Shown: positions 41,362 through 53,850 of the stretch, piece by piece
How positions within the stretch are numbered: position 1 is the first letter of the stretch
Layout: every line of letters starts with the position of its first letter
Assembly: GCF_040958095.1 (NCBI RefSeq)
Contig: NC_091230.1
Span: forward strand, 4,768,822 to 4,832,821
DNA from: Procambarus clarkii
Taxonomy: Eukaryota > Arthropoda > Malacostraca > Decapoda > Cambaridae
Direction of reading: 5' to 3'
DNA length: 64,000 nucleotides
Notes under the pieces: model-generated
The model's input: the letters and a program-made list of their open reading frames with translations, nothing else
The model's database searches: none
What the model was told of the DNA's origin: nothing
Program-made: the position numbers and the translations under genes

Positions 41362-42198
41362 CTATGCAGACGAGGGTGGTGACATTGCCCTCCCTGCTGG
41401 TGTTACTGGGTAGCTGGTTGTGGGTTCCCCCCTCTCCTCTGGGGGTGATGTGTTGGGAGCTGTGATTTCCTGGTTTTCCCCTCTCACCCTGAGCTTCTTC
41501 CTTGCTTCTGCCGCCATTGCCCTCTCCTCCCTCGTCATGTCCCTCTGGTGGAATACTTTTTTTAATTCTCCCACATGTTGCAGGTTGCTTTTCTTTGTTA
41601 GAATCATCTGCTTTGTGTTCTCGTTTGCAAACACTATCTTTAACACACGGTCTCGATCGTTTTTGTACCAGCCTAGCCTAAAAACCTTCTCAATGCTATG
41701 CTCAGCCCCTTCCATGTCTAGTGCCTTCGGTATTTCATTCACTGCCGCTTTGTCCTTATCATTCCACTCTTTCTTATTAGAGCCTTCCTGCTCTTTAATA
41801 CCCACAGCTACCACTGATCTTTTCCTTTCCAGCAGCTGGCTAGTGGAGCGTTCCGCTTCCTGTGAGGTGGCTGCTTTCATGGCTACCTCCATCACTGCAG
41901 ACATTACTTCAGAGTTTTTTTTTAGCATTTCTTCAAATGTTGCTTTTATTGCAGCATTCTCTTCCAAAATACTATTACCACCTTCTCCCTGGGTGGTTAT
42001 CTGAGTCTCAGCATCAATATTGTTCTCTTTGAGGGCTCTAATCTCCTCCTTTGCTGCTGTCAGCTCTCTTTTTAGGTTGCTTATTTCATTCTTTATTTCC
42101 TGCATCTCACTCTTGATGTCCTCCAGAAACTGGGCGAACATTTTCTTCATTTTGTTACCTGGACTTTTCCGTGTTCCCCTGTTACCTCTGGCTGTCAT
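41362..42198 (-). CDS. LINE-J ORF1 protein, 278 aa
   Basis: An uninterrupted minus-strand frame upstream of ORF2. It has a basic N-terminus, then a coiled coil (about residues 20-65: EDIKSEMQEIKNEISNLKRE), a middle part, and an RRM-like/C-terminal region of the kind found in LINE ORF1 proteins (EKVFRLGWYKNDRDRVLKIV, VFHQRDMTREERAMAAEARK). It is expected to bind LINE RNA as a multimer. ORF1 is open while ORF2 is broken. Confidence 0.75.
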   Translation of the reverse strand: MTARGNRGTRKSPGNKMKKMFAQFLEDIKSEMQEIKNEISNLKRELTAAKEEIRALKENNIDAETQITTQGEGGNSILEENAAIKATFEEMLKKNSEVMSAVMEVAMKAATSQEAERSTSQLLERKRSVVAVGIKEQEGSNKKEWNDKDKAAVNEIPKALDMEGAEHSIEKVFRLGWYKNDRDRVLKIVFANENTKQMILTKKSNLQHVGELKKVFHQRDMTREERAMAAEARKKLRVRGENQEITAPNTSPPEERGEPTTSYPVTPAGRAMSPPSSA

Positions 42199-42277
42199 GC
42201 TCGACCCTGTTCCTAGTGTTGCTGTGATAGGATTTGTCAGAAGGGCAGAGCGGGGTTGGGGGGGAAGAGAGAGAGAT

Positions 42278-42620
<343 letters not shown>

Positions 42621-42629
42621 GGGGATGCC

Positions 42630-43423
42630 GGGGACTGGGAAGTGGGGGGGGGGGCAGGGATGGCGACCAGGTCAGATGGGGGGTAAGAGAGGGGATGGAG
42701 TATAGTGAGGTCTTATCCCCTTAGGTAAAAGATGATAATCCATTCTTCCCTGACTGAACGTTTGTGTGTGTGTGTGTGTGCGCGTGTGTGTGTGTGTTTT
42801 TGCGTGTGTGTGCGTGTGTGCGTGCATACGTACGTGGGCGTGCATGCCTGCATGTGTCACGAGTTCCCGTAAATGTTAACCTCCACCTAAAAAGAGCCAC
42901 TTTGAGATTTTAAATATATATGATATCCTGAACAAGAATTTGATAATATTTTACCGCACTATGTACACCTGATTAATTGACCAGAGAGGGGTACCTACCA
43001 GACAGCCTCCTGCTCACACAACTAGATGAGTAATGACGATGTATGGATGACGATGGTGATCCGTCGTCGCCTCCCACTTGGTGATTCACTAAGTTTTAGT
43101 AGATTGATGATGGCGGTTCTTCTCTATCTACACAAAGCTCTGGAGTCAGTCACTGTATCGTTGTGTTACAGTTAACTAGTTTACTGTAGCACTGATCACA
43201 GTCACCACCCAACAAACACAATCAGGCAGTTCCACGGCGGGTCGTCCCACACTGTTCGTCAGGTCAGGTAGCTCCGCGCGATTCTCCACACTGTATATGC
43301 ACCGGTGATGCCACTAGCTCCACTTCGGTTTCTTGGCACTATCGCTAGCGATATGAAAATGCTATGTTGCACCTTGCTAGCTACACACTGCGAGAGGCCA
43401 AATACTATGATCTAGCCTGAGAG
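42630..43423. other. No gene seen
   Basis: Contains a (TG)n/(CG-TG) stretch at 42760-42835. The rest is mixed-composition sequence without a convincing frame. Confidence 0.5.
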
Positions 43424-43695
43424 AGAACTCTATCAACATCAGAGGCCCGAGACTGTTCAACACGCTTCCACTACACATAAGGGGAATAACTGGCAACCCC
43501 TTACAGTGTTCAAGAGAGAACTGGATAAGCACCTCCAAAGGATACCTGATCAACCAGGCTGTGACTCATACGTCAGGCTGCGAGCAGCCGCGTCCAACAG
43601 CCTGGTTGATCAGTCCAGCAACCAGGAGGCCTGGTCGACGACCGGGCCGCGGGGACGCTAAGCCCCGGAAGCACCTCAAGGTAATCTCAAGGTAA
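43424..43695 (+). mobile_element. LINE-C 3' end (likely partner of the SINE)
   Basis: Codes for an RT C-terminus (INIRGPRLFNTLPLHIRGI), then a 3' UTR ending GGAGGCCTGGTCGACGACCG, GGCCGCGGGGACGCTAAGCC, and a short tandem CCTCAAGGTAATCTCAAGG. This tail is almost the same as the 3' tail of the SINE copies at 46230-46312, 50483-50560 and 60645-60722. Confidence 0.8.
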
Positions 43696-43940
43696 GGTAG
43701 CCTCTATACTCCTTCAATGCCCCGAGAAATTGAGGAATTTCCGCGGACCTCACTAATCGTGTGTCTCCCACCGGCGGCGGCCTCTGCAATTCAACCAACT
43801 TATTGGTTGGAGCTTTGAAACTACTGACGGTCTTGGCCCCCACCACCTTCTCACCTAACTTGTTCCAACCATCTACCACTCTGTTTGTGAAAGTGATTTT
43901 TCATATATTTCTTCGGCATCTGTGTTTAGCTAGTTTAAAT
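43696..43940 (-). mobile_element. LINE-E 3' part
   Basis: Minus frame reads NRVVDGWNKLGEKVVGAKTV, then SSFKAPTNKLVE, the usual RT C-terminal end, followed by a short 3' region. Its upstream end folds back on itself (see the inverted repeat here). Confidence 0.7.
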
Positions 43941-43982
43941 TCATAGATTTAAACTAGCTAAACACAGATGCCGAAGAAATAT
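43905..43982. repeat. Perfect inverted repeat, 36-bp arms, 6-bp spacer
   Basis: Arms 43905-43940 and 43947-43982 (ATATTTCTTCGGCATCTGTG... and its reverse) around TCATAG. Similarity continues imperfectly outward (GAAAGTGA/TCACTTTC). It is an inverted duplication of LINE-E sequence at its truncation point. Confidence 0.9.
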
Positions 43983-44023
43983 AAGAAAATTCACTTTCGC
44001 AAAATTTCGAAAATTCACTTTCG

Positions 44024-45632
<1,609 letters not shown>

Positions 45633-45634
45633 TG

Positions 45635-46020
<386 letters not shown>

Positions 46021-46052
46021 AAAGCAGTTGAGCCTGAAAGAATCTCACCATA

Positions 46053-46312
46053 GTCCTGATGGCTGAGTGGACAGCGCTCGGGATTCATAGTCCTAAGATT
46101 CCGGGTTCGATCCCCGGCGGAAGTGGAAACAAATGGGCAGAGTTTCTTCACCCTGATGCCACTGTTCACCTAGCAGTAAATAGGTACCTGGGAGTTAGAC
46201 AGCTGCTACGGGCTGCTTCCTGGGGGCATGTGCAACAAAAAGGAGGCCCTGGTCGAGGACCGGGCCGCGGGGACGCTAAGTCCCGATATCATATCAAGAT
46301 AACCTCAAGATG
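46053..46312 (+). mobile_element. tRNA-derived SINE, copy 1
   Basis: The head resembles a tRNA: A-box-like TGGCTGAGTGG near 46060 and B-box GGTTCGATCC at 46104-46113. The body has GGGCAGAGTTTCTTCACC and AGTAAATAGGTACCTGGGAG. The 3' tail GGTCGAGGACCGGGCCGCGG ends in CAAGATAACCTCAAGATGG. The tail is shared with LINE-C. It is not a functional tRNA, because the acceptor stem does not close. Confidence 0.88.
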
Positions 46313-46400
46313 GATACTAAAGGAGGTCGCTTCTGCACCCTCTTCTGTCACTGAGCTGACAGTGACGCGGCGGCCATCGCGCCAGTCAATTCCTTACAAC

Positions 46401-46784
46401 ATGGCACCAACATGGATTTTTGACAATCTTTCACGGTGACTGTCATTGTGCAAAGAATATTAGGGTTTCAGGCTTGATTCTTTTTGTATAATGTTCCTTG
46501 TTGAAAAGGGTTTAATTTAAATGCAAAAAGCTAATATTAAATTTGCGATACTAAACTTAAACAAATTGCATGATAAAATTATAATTATTTTATGTTTTTT
46601 ACAACTGAATCACGCATAAATATTTTTTCTCATTTGCAGTGAAGGCAGTGAGAATGGAGCATTGTCTTCTTCGTCTTCATCCTGGAGGCCATTCTGTGCA
46701 ACTAAGAAAAAAAAGGACTTAACACCATCACTGAAACGAGCAAATTATGAAAGATGGACTGGACAAAGAAATTGGAGGTTGTGA
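46401..46784 (+). CDS. Possible two-exon small protein, 59 aa
   Basis: ATG in good context (ACAACATGG). Exon 1 46401-46435, GT donor, intron of 204 bp ending TTTTTTCTCATTTGCAG, exon 2 46640-46784 with stop TGA. The phase fits (CG|T). Protein start MAPTWIFDNLSREGSENGAL, then a serine run, a lysine run and an RW-rich end (YERWTGQRNWRL). I do not recognise it. It could be the fragment of a longer gene or chance. There is no repeat signature inside. Confidence 0.3.
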
Positions 46785-46854
46785 GCACATCATTGTACAC
46801 GTTCTTTGTAGGGAAAATACAAGAACAAAGAAAGCTTGACACTTCAACTAATGT

Positions 46855-47032
46855 ATCGTGTATTCATCAGAAAGAGAAACGAACGTGCTCTCCACATGAC
46901 GTTTATTACAACAACCATAAACAATCACGTCACCGGGTATAGGGTACATAATTTTACAATGCTTATAAAACAAAAGAGCATCTGCTCAAAACATTATATA
47001 CCTAACCCAAGTAGTGCTGAATCCTACAAACA
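46855..47032 (+). mobile_element. Diverged solo LTR of the Gypsy (Mag-like) family, fossil
   Basis: About 178 bp similar to the 170-bp LTRs at 31158 and 35426, best over AACAAAAGAGCATCTGCTC and GTAGTGCTGAATCC. No internal sequence beside it. Clearly older than the copy in the DIRS fossil. Confidence 0.5.
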
Positions 47033-47215
47033 CCTTAATCCTAACACCGCCAACATAACGAAAAGATTCACAATCTTTTAATTTTAAGATTCAATGTCTA
47101 TTTTGAAGTTGCAATTGTGTAGCTGCCACAAAACTTGGTAACCCTGCAAGGGAGGAGTGGTCAGCCTTCAACATTATTGATACAATTCGCCAAGTGTCTA
47201 AAAATAAGGAAGAGG

Positions 47216-47913
47216 GGTGCTGATGCTGATAACACTGTCTGGGGTGGTGCTGATGCTGATAACACTGTCTGGGGTGGTGCTGATGCTGATAACACTGTCT
47301 AGGGTGGTGATGATGCTGATAACACTGTCTGGGGTGGTGCTGATGCTGATAACAATGTCTGGGGTGGTGCTGATGCTGATAACACTGTCTGGGGTGGTGC
47401 TGATGCTGATAACACTGTCTGGGGTGGTGCTGATGCTGATAACACTGTCTGGGGTGGTGCTGATGCTGATAACAATGTCTGGGGTGGTGCTGATGCTGAT
47501 AACACTGTCTGGGGTGGTGCTGATGCTGATAACAATGTCTGGGGTGGTGCTGATGCTGATAACACTGTCTGGGGTGGTGCTGATGCTGATAACAATGTCT
47601 GGGGTGGTGCTGATGCTGATAACACTGTCTGGGGTGGTGCTGATGCTGATAACAATGTCTGGGGTGGTGCTGATGCTGATAACAATGTCTGGGGTGGTGC
47701 TGATGCTGATAACAATGTCTGGGGTGGTGCTGATGCTGATAACACTGTCTGGGGTGGTGCTGATGCTGATAACAATGTCTGGGGTGGTGCTGATGCTGAT
47801 AACACTGTCTGGGGTGGTGCTGATGCTGATAACACTGTCTGGGGTGGTGCTGATGCTGATAACACTGTCTGGGGTGGTGCTGATGCTGATAACACTGTCT
47901 GGGGTGGTGCTGA
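47216..47913 (+). repeat. 30-bp minisatellite, left block
   Basis: About 23 units of GCTGATGCTGATAACACTGT plus CTGGGGTGGT. The main variation is AACACT/AACAAT. Open frames run through because 30 is divisible by three. Confidence 0.95.
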
Positions 47914-47914
47914 T

Positions 47915-48978
47915 TGTTACGAACCCGATTCCATCGTCGGAGCATGAAGCAGCGACGTCAACGCCATCTGTGTTGTCAACGCTCCCGAAACCCCCACAAA
48001 TTGGACGACGCCATCTAGTGGTGACAGGATTGTACCAGCAAGAGGCGCTAGATTCCTGTCCTAGTCAGCTTGATAGGTAGCTGGTGCTGACCTCTGGTGA
48101 GGTGGTGCTTAGAAAATCAGCACCATCTATTGAAGGAGGAGTTATATGTCTATGTCAGAGTACGTAAGTGATGTTTCCTTGTGTCTCATGTACTGACCAG
48201 TGTACTGATGACGTGTCTGTATCCACAGAGTCGACGTAGGGCTGCTGTGGTACGAGGACAGTCAGTCTACCCAGGGCAGCCAATAGCTCTCTACTCCATT
48301 TTGCTTTACAGAAGCAGTAAGTCGCCGCCATAGAAGAACTGTGTAGTGTTCTACTGTCTGCCTGTGAAGTGGCAGTGACAGAATTCGACGTACCCGGGAT
48401 TGGCTAACGGAAGAGACGACTGACAGTTAAGGTGCTACGGAGGAGTGTAACCAGCGAGTTGCAAGAATCTCCTGCCAGGGGTTCGCTACCATTGTATTTG
48501 TACGTGAAGAGGCCCAGCAGCGCGAGGCTGATGTTCTCTGCCAGCTCCAGGCTGGAGAGTGATTGTGGACGTGCACGAAGAGCACCTAGTGAGACTGTGT
48601 TTTGGCTAGCCCGTGGCCAGGGTAGACTCGTTGGTGTTTCCCTGTACTGGTTGAGGACGGTACTGTGTGTTGAGGAAACACGGTAGCTGACAAGACTGCA
48701 TCGATTGAGCATCGAATAGCTCTTAGTGTCCTATGAGAGAGACACTTGTGAACATATTAAGTATAATAATACTTCTTTTAGGATTATATATGAGGTGATG
48801 GGAAAGTGATTATATATGAATATATTGATAATTAATGAAGTGTAGTATTCAATGCACCTCCCCCAGTGTGTTTTACTTGCATTACCGAGCTCACTCCTTG
48901 AAAGCCACTACTAACTTGGGGTTGGATACCAGAACTTTAGTACCACCAGAAAAGAACCCGGTTGCGACCCATTGTCGT
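47915..48978 (+). mobile_element. Solo LTR (Gypsy-like fossil) inside the minisatellite
   Basis: Begins TGTTACGAACCCGATTCC. Its end, AAGAACCCGGTTGCGACCC, matches the end of the LTR at 61356-61720, and both carry GCCATCTAGTGGTGACA. About 1.06 kb, longer than the 365-bp relative. TGAT stands on both sides, possibly a 4-bp target duplication, though the array is rich in TGAT. No coding part remains. Confidence 0.8.
48009..48021 (-). promoter_or_regulatory. CTCF-like motif in solo LTR
   Basis: Same 13-base motif as at 61447-61459. A weaker similar site (CCAGCAAGAGGCGC) lies on the plus strand at about 48036-48049. Confidence 0.4.
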
Positions 48979-49505
48979 TGATAACACTGTCTGGGGTGGT
49001 GCTGATGCTGATAACACTGTCTGGGGTGGGGCTGATGCAGATAACACTGGCTGGGGTGGTGTTGATGCTGATAACACTGTCTGGGGTGGTATTGATGCTG
49101 ATAACACTGTCTGGGGTGGTGCTGATGCTGATAACACTGGCTGGGGTGGTGCTGATGCTGATAACACTGTCTGGGATGGTGCTGATGCTGATAACACTGT
49201 CTGGGATGGTGCTGATGCTGATAACACTGTCTGGGGTGGTGCTGATAACACTGTCTGGGGTGGTGCTGATGCTGATAACACTGTCTGGGGTGGTGCTGAT
49301 GCTGATAACAATGTCTGGGGTGGTGATGATGCTGATAACACTGTCTAGGGTGGTGATGATGCTGATAACATTGTCTAAGGTGGTGCTGATGCTGATAACA
49401 CTGTCTGGGGTGGTGCTGATGCTGATAACACTGTCTGGGGTGGTGCTGATGCTGATAACACTGTCTGGGGTGGTGCTGATGCTGATAACACTGTCTGGGG
49501 TGGTG
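48979..49505 (+). repeat. 30-bp minisatellite, block after the solo LTR
   Basis: The same 30-bp unit continues, with one shortened 18-bp unit near 49230. Confidence 0.93.
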
Positions 49506-49618
49506 CAATCGACTTGAGAATGGTTCAGGACGGACCGAAACGTCATCGTCCCTTCACTTTCTAGTGTGTGGTCTGGTCAACACACTTCAGCCAAGTTATT
49601 GTGACTCATCGCCTGCAA
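49506..49618 (+). repeat. 113-bp module embedded in the array, copy 1
   Basis: GAGAATGGTTCAGGACGGAC, then CGAAACGTCATCGTCCC, GTGTGGTCTGGTCAACACAC and GTTATTGTGACTCATCGCC. A second copy sits at 53738-53850 in the same position relative to array units. Confidence 0.8.
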
Positions 49619-49950
49619 CACTGTCTAGGGAGGTGCTGATAACACTGTCCAGGGAGGTGTTGGTAACATTTTCTGGGGATGTGCTGATAACAATGTCTGA
49701 GGAGATGCTGATAACACTGTCTAGGGAGGTGCTGATAATATTGTCTGGGGAGGTGCTGATAACACTGTCTGGGGAGGTGCTGATAACACTGCCTGGGGAC
49801 ATGCTGATAACACTGTCTGGGGGAGGGGGTGCTAATAACACTTTCTGGGGAGGTGCTGGTAACACTGTCTGGGGAGGTGCTGACAACACTGTCTGGGGAG
49901 GTGCTGACAACACTGTCTGGGGAGGTGCTGGTAACACTGGAGAGGTAACG
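49619..49950 (+). repeat. 24-bp minisatellite block
   Basis: Units of ATAACACTGTCTGGGGAGG plus TGCTG. The order of variants parallels 53851-54190. Confidence 0.93.
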
Positions 49951-50311
49951 TAAATCCAATTTCATATACTACTAGTGGGGATCAAGCCCCAAGGTTTATT
50001 GATTAGCATGATCGATCCAGACCTCGGTCATTGCTCAGTGGTAATGGTCTGGTAGTGGCAGCGCAAGGCGATTCTAGAGTTTTCCTAGAAGTCTGTTTCA
50101 CATCATAAGGTTGTAGAATCTTAAGCCAGTCAACGGCTAAGGACCACGTGGTGTGGGGTCAGCTCAAGTATAGCTCTGGGGGTCCCTTGGTATGAGAAGC
50201 GAATAAAGATAAAGGACCAGGTGCAGGTAAAAGTAGATTATAAGAGAAAGAACGAGACCCGGGTTACAATGGTACACACCCGGGTTACAATGGTAAACAA
50301 CCGTGTTACAA
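49951..50311. other. Non-repeat insert in the array, no gene
   Basis: About 360 bp unlike the array. It ends with three spaced GTTACAATGG copies before the SINE (near 50264, 50284 and 50305). No frame of interest. Confidence 0.5.
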
Positions 50312-50560
50312 TGGTCGGCCAAGCGGACAGCACGCTGGACTTGTGATCCTGTGTTCCTGGGTTCGATCCCAGGCGCCGGCGAGAAACATTGGGCAGAGTT
50401 TCTTTCACCTTATGCCCCTGTTACCTAGCAGTAAAATAGGTACCTGGGTGTTAGCTGTCTCGAGCTGTTTCCTGGAGTTGGAGGCCTGGTCGAGGATCGG
50501 GCCGCGGGGAAACTCAAAAAACTAAAAAGCCCCGAAATCATCTCAAGATAACCTCAAGAA
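50312..50560 (+). mobile_element. tRNA-derived SINE, copy 2
   Basis: Head TCGGCCAAGCGGACAGCACG and B-box GGGTTCGATCCC. Body AGTAAAATAGGTACCTGGGT. Tail CGAAATCATCTCAAGATAAC then CTCAAG. Same family and tail as copy 1. Confidence 0.88.
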
Positions 50561-53500
50561 GGGGCTGATAACACTGTCTGTGGAGATGCTGATAACACTG
50601 TCTGGGGAGGTGCTGATAAACTGTCTGGAGTTGTGCTGATAACACTGTCTGGGGAGATGCTGAAAACACTGGGGTGGTGCTGATAACACTGGGGTGGTGC
50701 TGATATCACTGTTTGAGGAGGTGCTGATAACATTGTCTAGGGAGATGCTGAAAACACTGGGGTGGTGTTGATAACACTGGGGTGGTGCTGATATCACTAT
50801 CTGGGGAGGTGCTGATAACACTGGAGTGGTGCTGATAACACTGCCTGAGGAGGTGCTGATAACACTGTCTGGGGATATGCTGATAACACTGGAGTGGTGC
50901 TGATAACACTGCCTGAGAAAATGCTGATAACACTGTCTGGGGAGATGCTGATAACACTGCCTGAAAAGGTGCTGATAACACTGTCTGGGGAGATGCTGAT
51001 AACACTGGAGTGGTGCTGATAACACTGCCTGAGGAGGTGCTGATAACACTGTCTAGGGAGGTGGTGATAATACTGTCCAGTGAGGTGCTGATAACACTGT
51101 CTGAGGAGGTGGTGATAACACAGTCTGGGGAGGTACTGATAACACTGTCTGGGGAGGTGCTGATAACACTGTCTAGGGAGGTGCTGATAACACTGTTTGG
51201 GATGGTGCTGATAATATTGTCTGGGGTGATGCTAATAACACTGTCTGGGGAGGTGCTGGTAACGCTGTGTGGGGAGGTGGTGATAACACTGGGGAGGTGG
51301 TGATAACACTGTCTAGGGAGGTGGTGATAACACAGTCTGGGGAGGTGCTGGTAACGCTGTGTGGGGAGGTGGTGATAACACTGGGGAGGTGGTGATAACA
51401 CTGTCTAGGGAGGTGGTGATAACACTGTCTGGGGAGGTGCTGATAACACTGTCTAGGGAGGTGCTGATAACACTGTTTGGGATGGTGCTGATAATATTGT
51501 CTGGGGTGATGCTAATAACACTGTCTGGGGAGGTGCTGGTAACGCTGTGTGGGGAGGTGGTGATAACACTGGGGAGGTGGTGATAACACTGTCTAGGGAG
51601 GTGGTGATAACACAGTCTGGGGAGGTGCTGGTAACGCTGTGTGGGGAGGTGGTGATAACACTGGGGAGGTGGTGATAACACTGTCTAGGGAGGTGGTGAT
51701 AACACAGTCTGGGGAGGTGCTGATATAACTGTCTGAGGAGGTGTTGATAACACTGTCTGGGGAGGTGCTGATAACACTGTGTGGGGAGGTGGTGATAACA
51801 CTGGGGAGGTGGTGATAACACTGTCTAGGGAGGTGGTGATAACACAGTCTGGGGAGGTGCTGATATAACTGTCTGAGGAGGTGGTGATAACACTTTCTGG
51901 GGTTGTACTGATAACACTGTCTAGGGAGGTGGTGATAACACTGGGGAGGTGGTAATAACACTGTCTGAAAAGGCGCTGATAACACTGTGAAGGTGCTGAT
52001 AATACAGTCTGGGGAGATGCTGATAACACTGTCTGGGGAGGTAGTTATAACACTGTCCGGGGAGGTGTTGATAAAACTAGGGAGGTGCTGGTAACACTGG
52101 CTTGGGAGGTGCTGGTAACACTGTCTGGGGACGTGCTGGTAACACTGTGTTGGGAGGTGCTGATAACACTATATGGGGGGGTGCTGAAGACACTGGCTGG
52201 AGGTGGTGCTAATAACACTTTCTAGGGAGGTGGTGATAACACTGTTTGGGGAGGTGGTGATAACACGTCGCGAGAGGTGGTGATAACACTATCTAGGGTG
52301 GTGCTGATAACATTGTCTTGGGAGGTGCAGGTAACACTGTCTGGGGAGGTGCTGGTAACACTGTCTGGGGAGGTGCTGGTAACACTGGGGAGGTGCTGAT
52401 AACATTGTCTCGGGAGGTGCAGGTAACACTGTCTGGGGAGGTGCTGGTAACACTGTCTGGGGAGGTGCTGGTAACACTGTCTGGGGAGGTGCTGGTAACA
52501 CTGTCTGGGGAGGTGCTGATAAGTGTCTGGGGAGGTGCTGGTAACACTGTAGGGAGAAGTGGTGATAACACGGTTTGGGGAGGTGGTGATAACACTGTCT
52601 GGGGTGGTGCTGATAATACTGTCTGAGGTGATGCTGATAACACTGTCTGGGGAGGTGCTGATAACACTGTCTGGGGAGGTGCTGATAACACTGTCTGGGC
52701 AGGTGCTCGTAACACTGTCTGAGGAGGTGCTAGTAACACTGTCTGGGGAGGTGGTGATAACACTGTTGAGGGAGGTGGTGATAACACTGTCTGGGGAGGT
52801 GATGATAACACTGTTGAAGGAGGTCGTGATAACACTGTTTGAGAGGTGCTAATAAAACTGTCTGACGAGGCGGTGATAACACTTTCTGGGGTTGTGCTGA
52901 TATCACTGTCTGGGGAGGTGGTGATAACACTGTCTGGGAAGGTGCTGATAACACTATATGGGGAGGTGCTGATAACACTGTCGGGAGAAGTGGTGATAAC
53001 ACGGTTTGGGGAGGTGGTGATAACAATGTCTGGGTTGGTGCTAATAACACTGTCTGGGGTTGGTGTTAATAACACTGTCTGGGGTGGTGCTGATAACACT
53101 GTCTAGGGTGGGGATGATAACACAGGAGAAGTGCTGATAACACTTTCTGGTGGTGGTGCTGAATACACTATTTGGGGAGGTGGTGATCACACTGTCTGGG
53201 TAGGTGCTGGTTACACTGTCTGGGGAGGTGTTGATAACACTGTCTGGGGGGGGGTGCTGATGCTGATAACAGTCTGGAGTGGTGCTGATGCTGATAACAC
53301 TGTCTGGGGAGGAGCGGGTAACACTCTCTGGGGAGACGCTGATAAAACTGTCTGGGAAGGTGATGGGAACTCTGGGGAGGTGCTGATAACACTGTTTAGG
53401 GAGGTGCTGATAACACTGTCTGAGGAGGTGGTGATAACACTGTCTAGGGAGGTGCTGATAACACTGTCTGGGGTGGTGCTGATGCTGATAACACTGTCTA

Positions 53501-53737
53501 CGGAGGTGCTGGCAACACTGTCTGGGGAGATGCTGATAACATCTCCCCAGACAGATAACACTCTCTGGGAGGTGACGGTAACACTGTCTGGGGAGGTGCT
53601 GATAACACTGTCTGGGGTGGTGCTGATGCTAATAACACTGTCTGGGGAGGTGCTGATAACACTGTCTGGGGTGGTGCTGATGCTTATAACACTGTCTGGG
53701 GTGGTGCTGATGCTTATAACACTGTCTGGGGTGGTGC
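50561..53737 (+). repeat. 24-bp minisatellite, middle block
   Basis: Units close to GAGGTGCTGATAACACTGTC plus TGGG, with many variants (GTGGTG, GGGGTG, short units). A higher-order repeat of about 280 bp is visible: GATGGTGCTGATAATATTGT at 51201 recurs at 51481. 30-bp units return at about 53255-53735. Confidence 0.93.
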
Positions 53738-53850
53738 AATCAACATGAGAATGGTTCAGGACGGACCGAAATGTTGTCGTCCCTTCACTTTCTAGTGCGT
53801 GGTCTAGTCAACACACTTCAGCCACGTTATTGTGACTCATCGCCTACAAC
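53738..53850 (+). repeat. 113-bp module embedded in the array, copy 2
   Basis: GAGAATGGTTCAGGACGGAC, then CGAAATGTTGTCGTCCC and so on, about 92% like copy 1 by eye. The surrounding array variants also correspond, so array and module were duplicated together. Confidence 0.8.

Noticed and set aside
38262-42198. Classical twin-priming inversion of one LINE-J
   Set aside because: Twin priming puts the inverted 5' part upstream of the 3' part. Here the order along the strand is the opposite, and a stretch of RT is missing from both.
46053-46112. tRNA gene
   Set aside because: The A and B boxes are present but the acceptor stem does not close, and the sequence continues into a SINE body. Three similar copies exist in the window.
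47216-47913. CRISPR-like array
   Set aside because: Units are contiguous without unique spacers, and the genome is eukaryotic.
49506-49618. Hammerhead ribozyme in the 113-bp module
   Set aside because: The reverse strand has a GATGAG/GAA-like order with a possible stem, but the invariant core positions do not all match by eye. A covariance-model search (Infernal, hammerhead types I-III) would decide.
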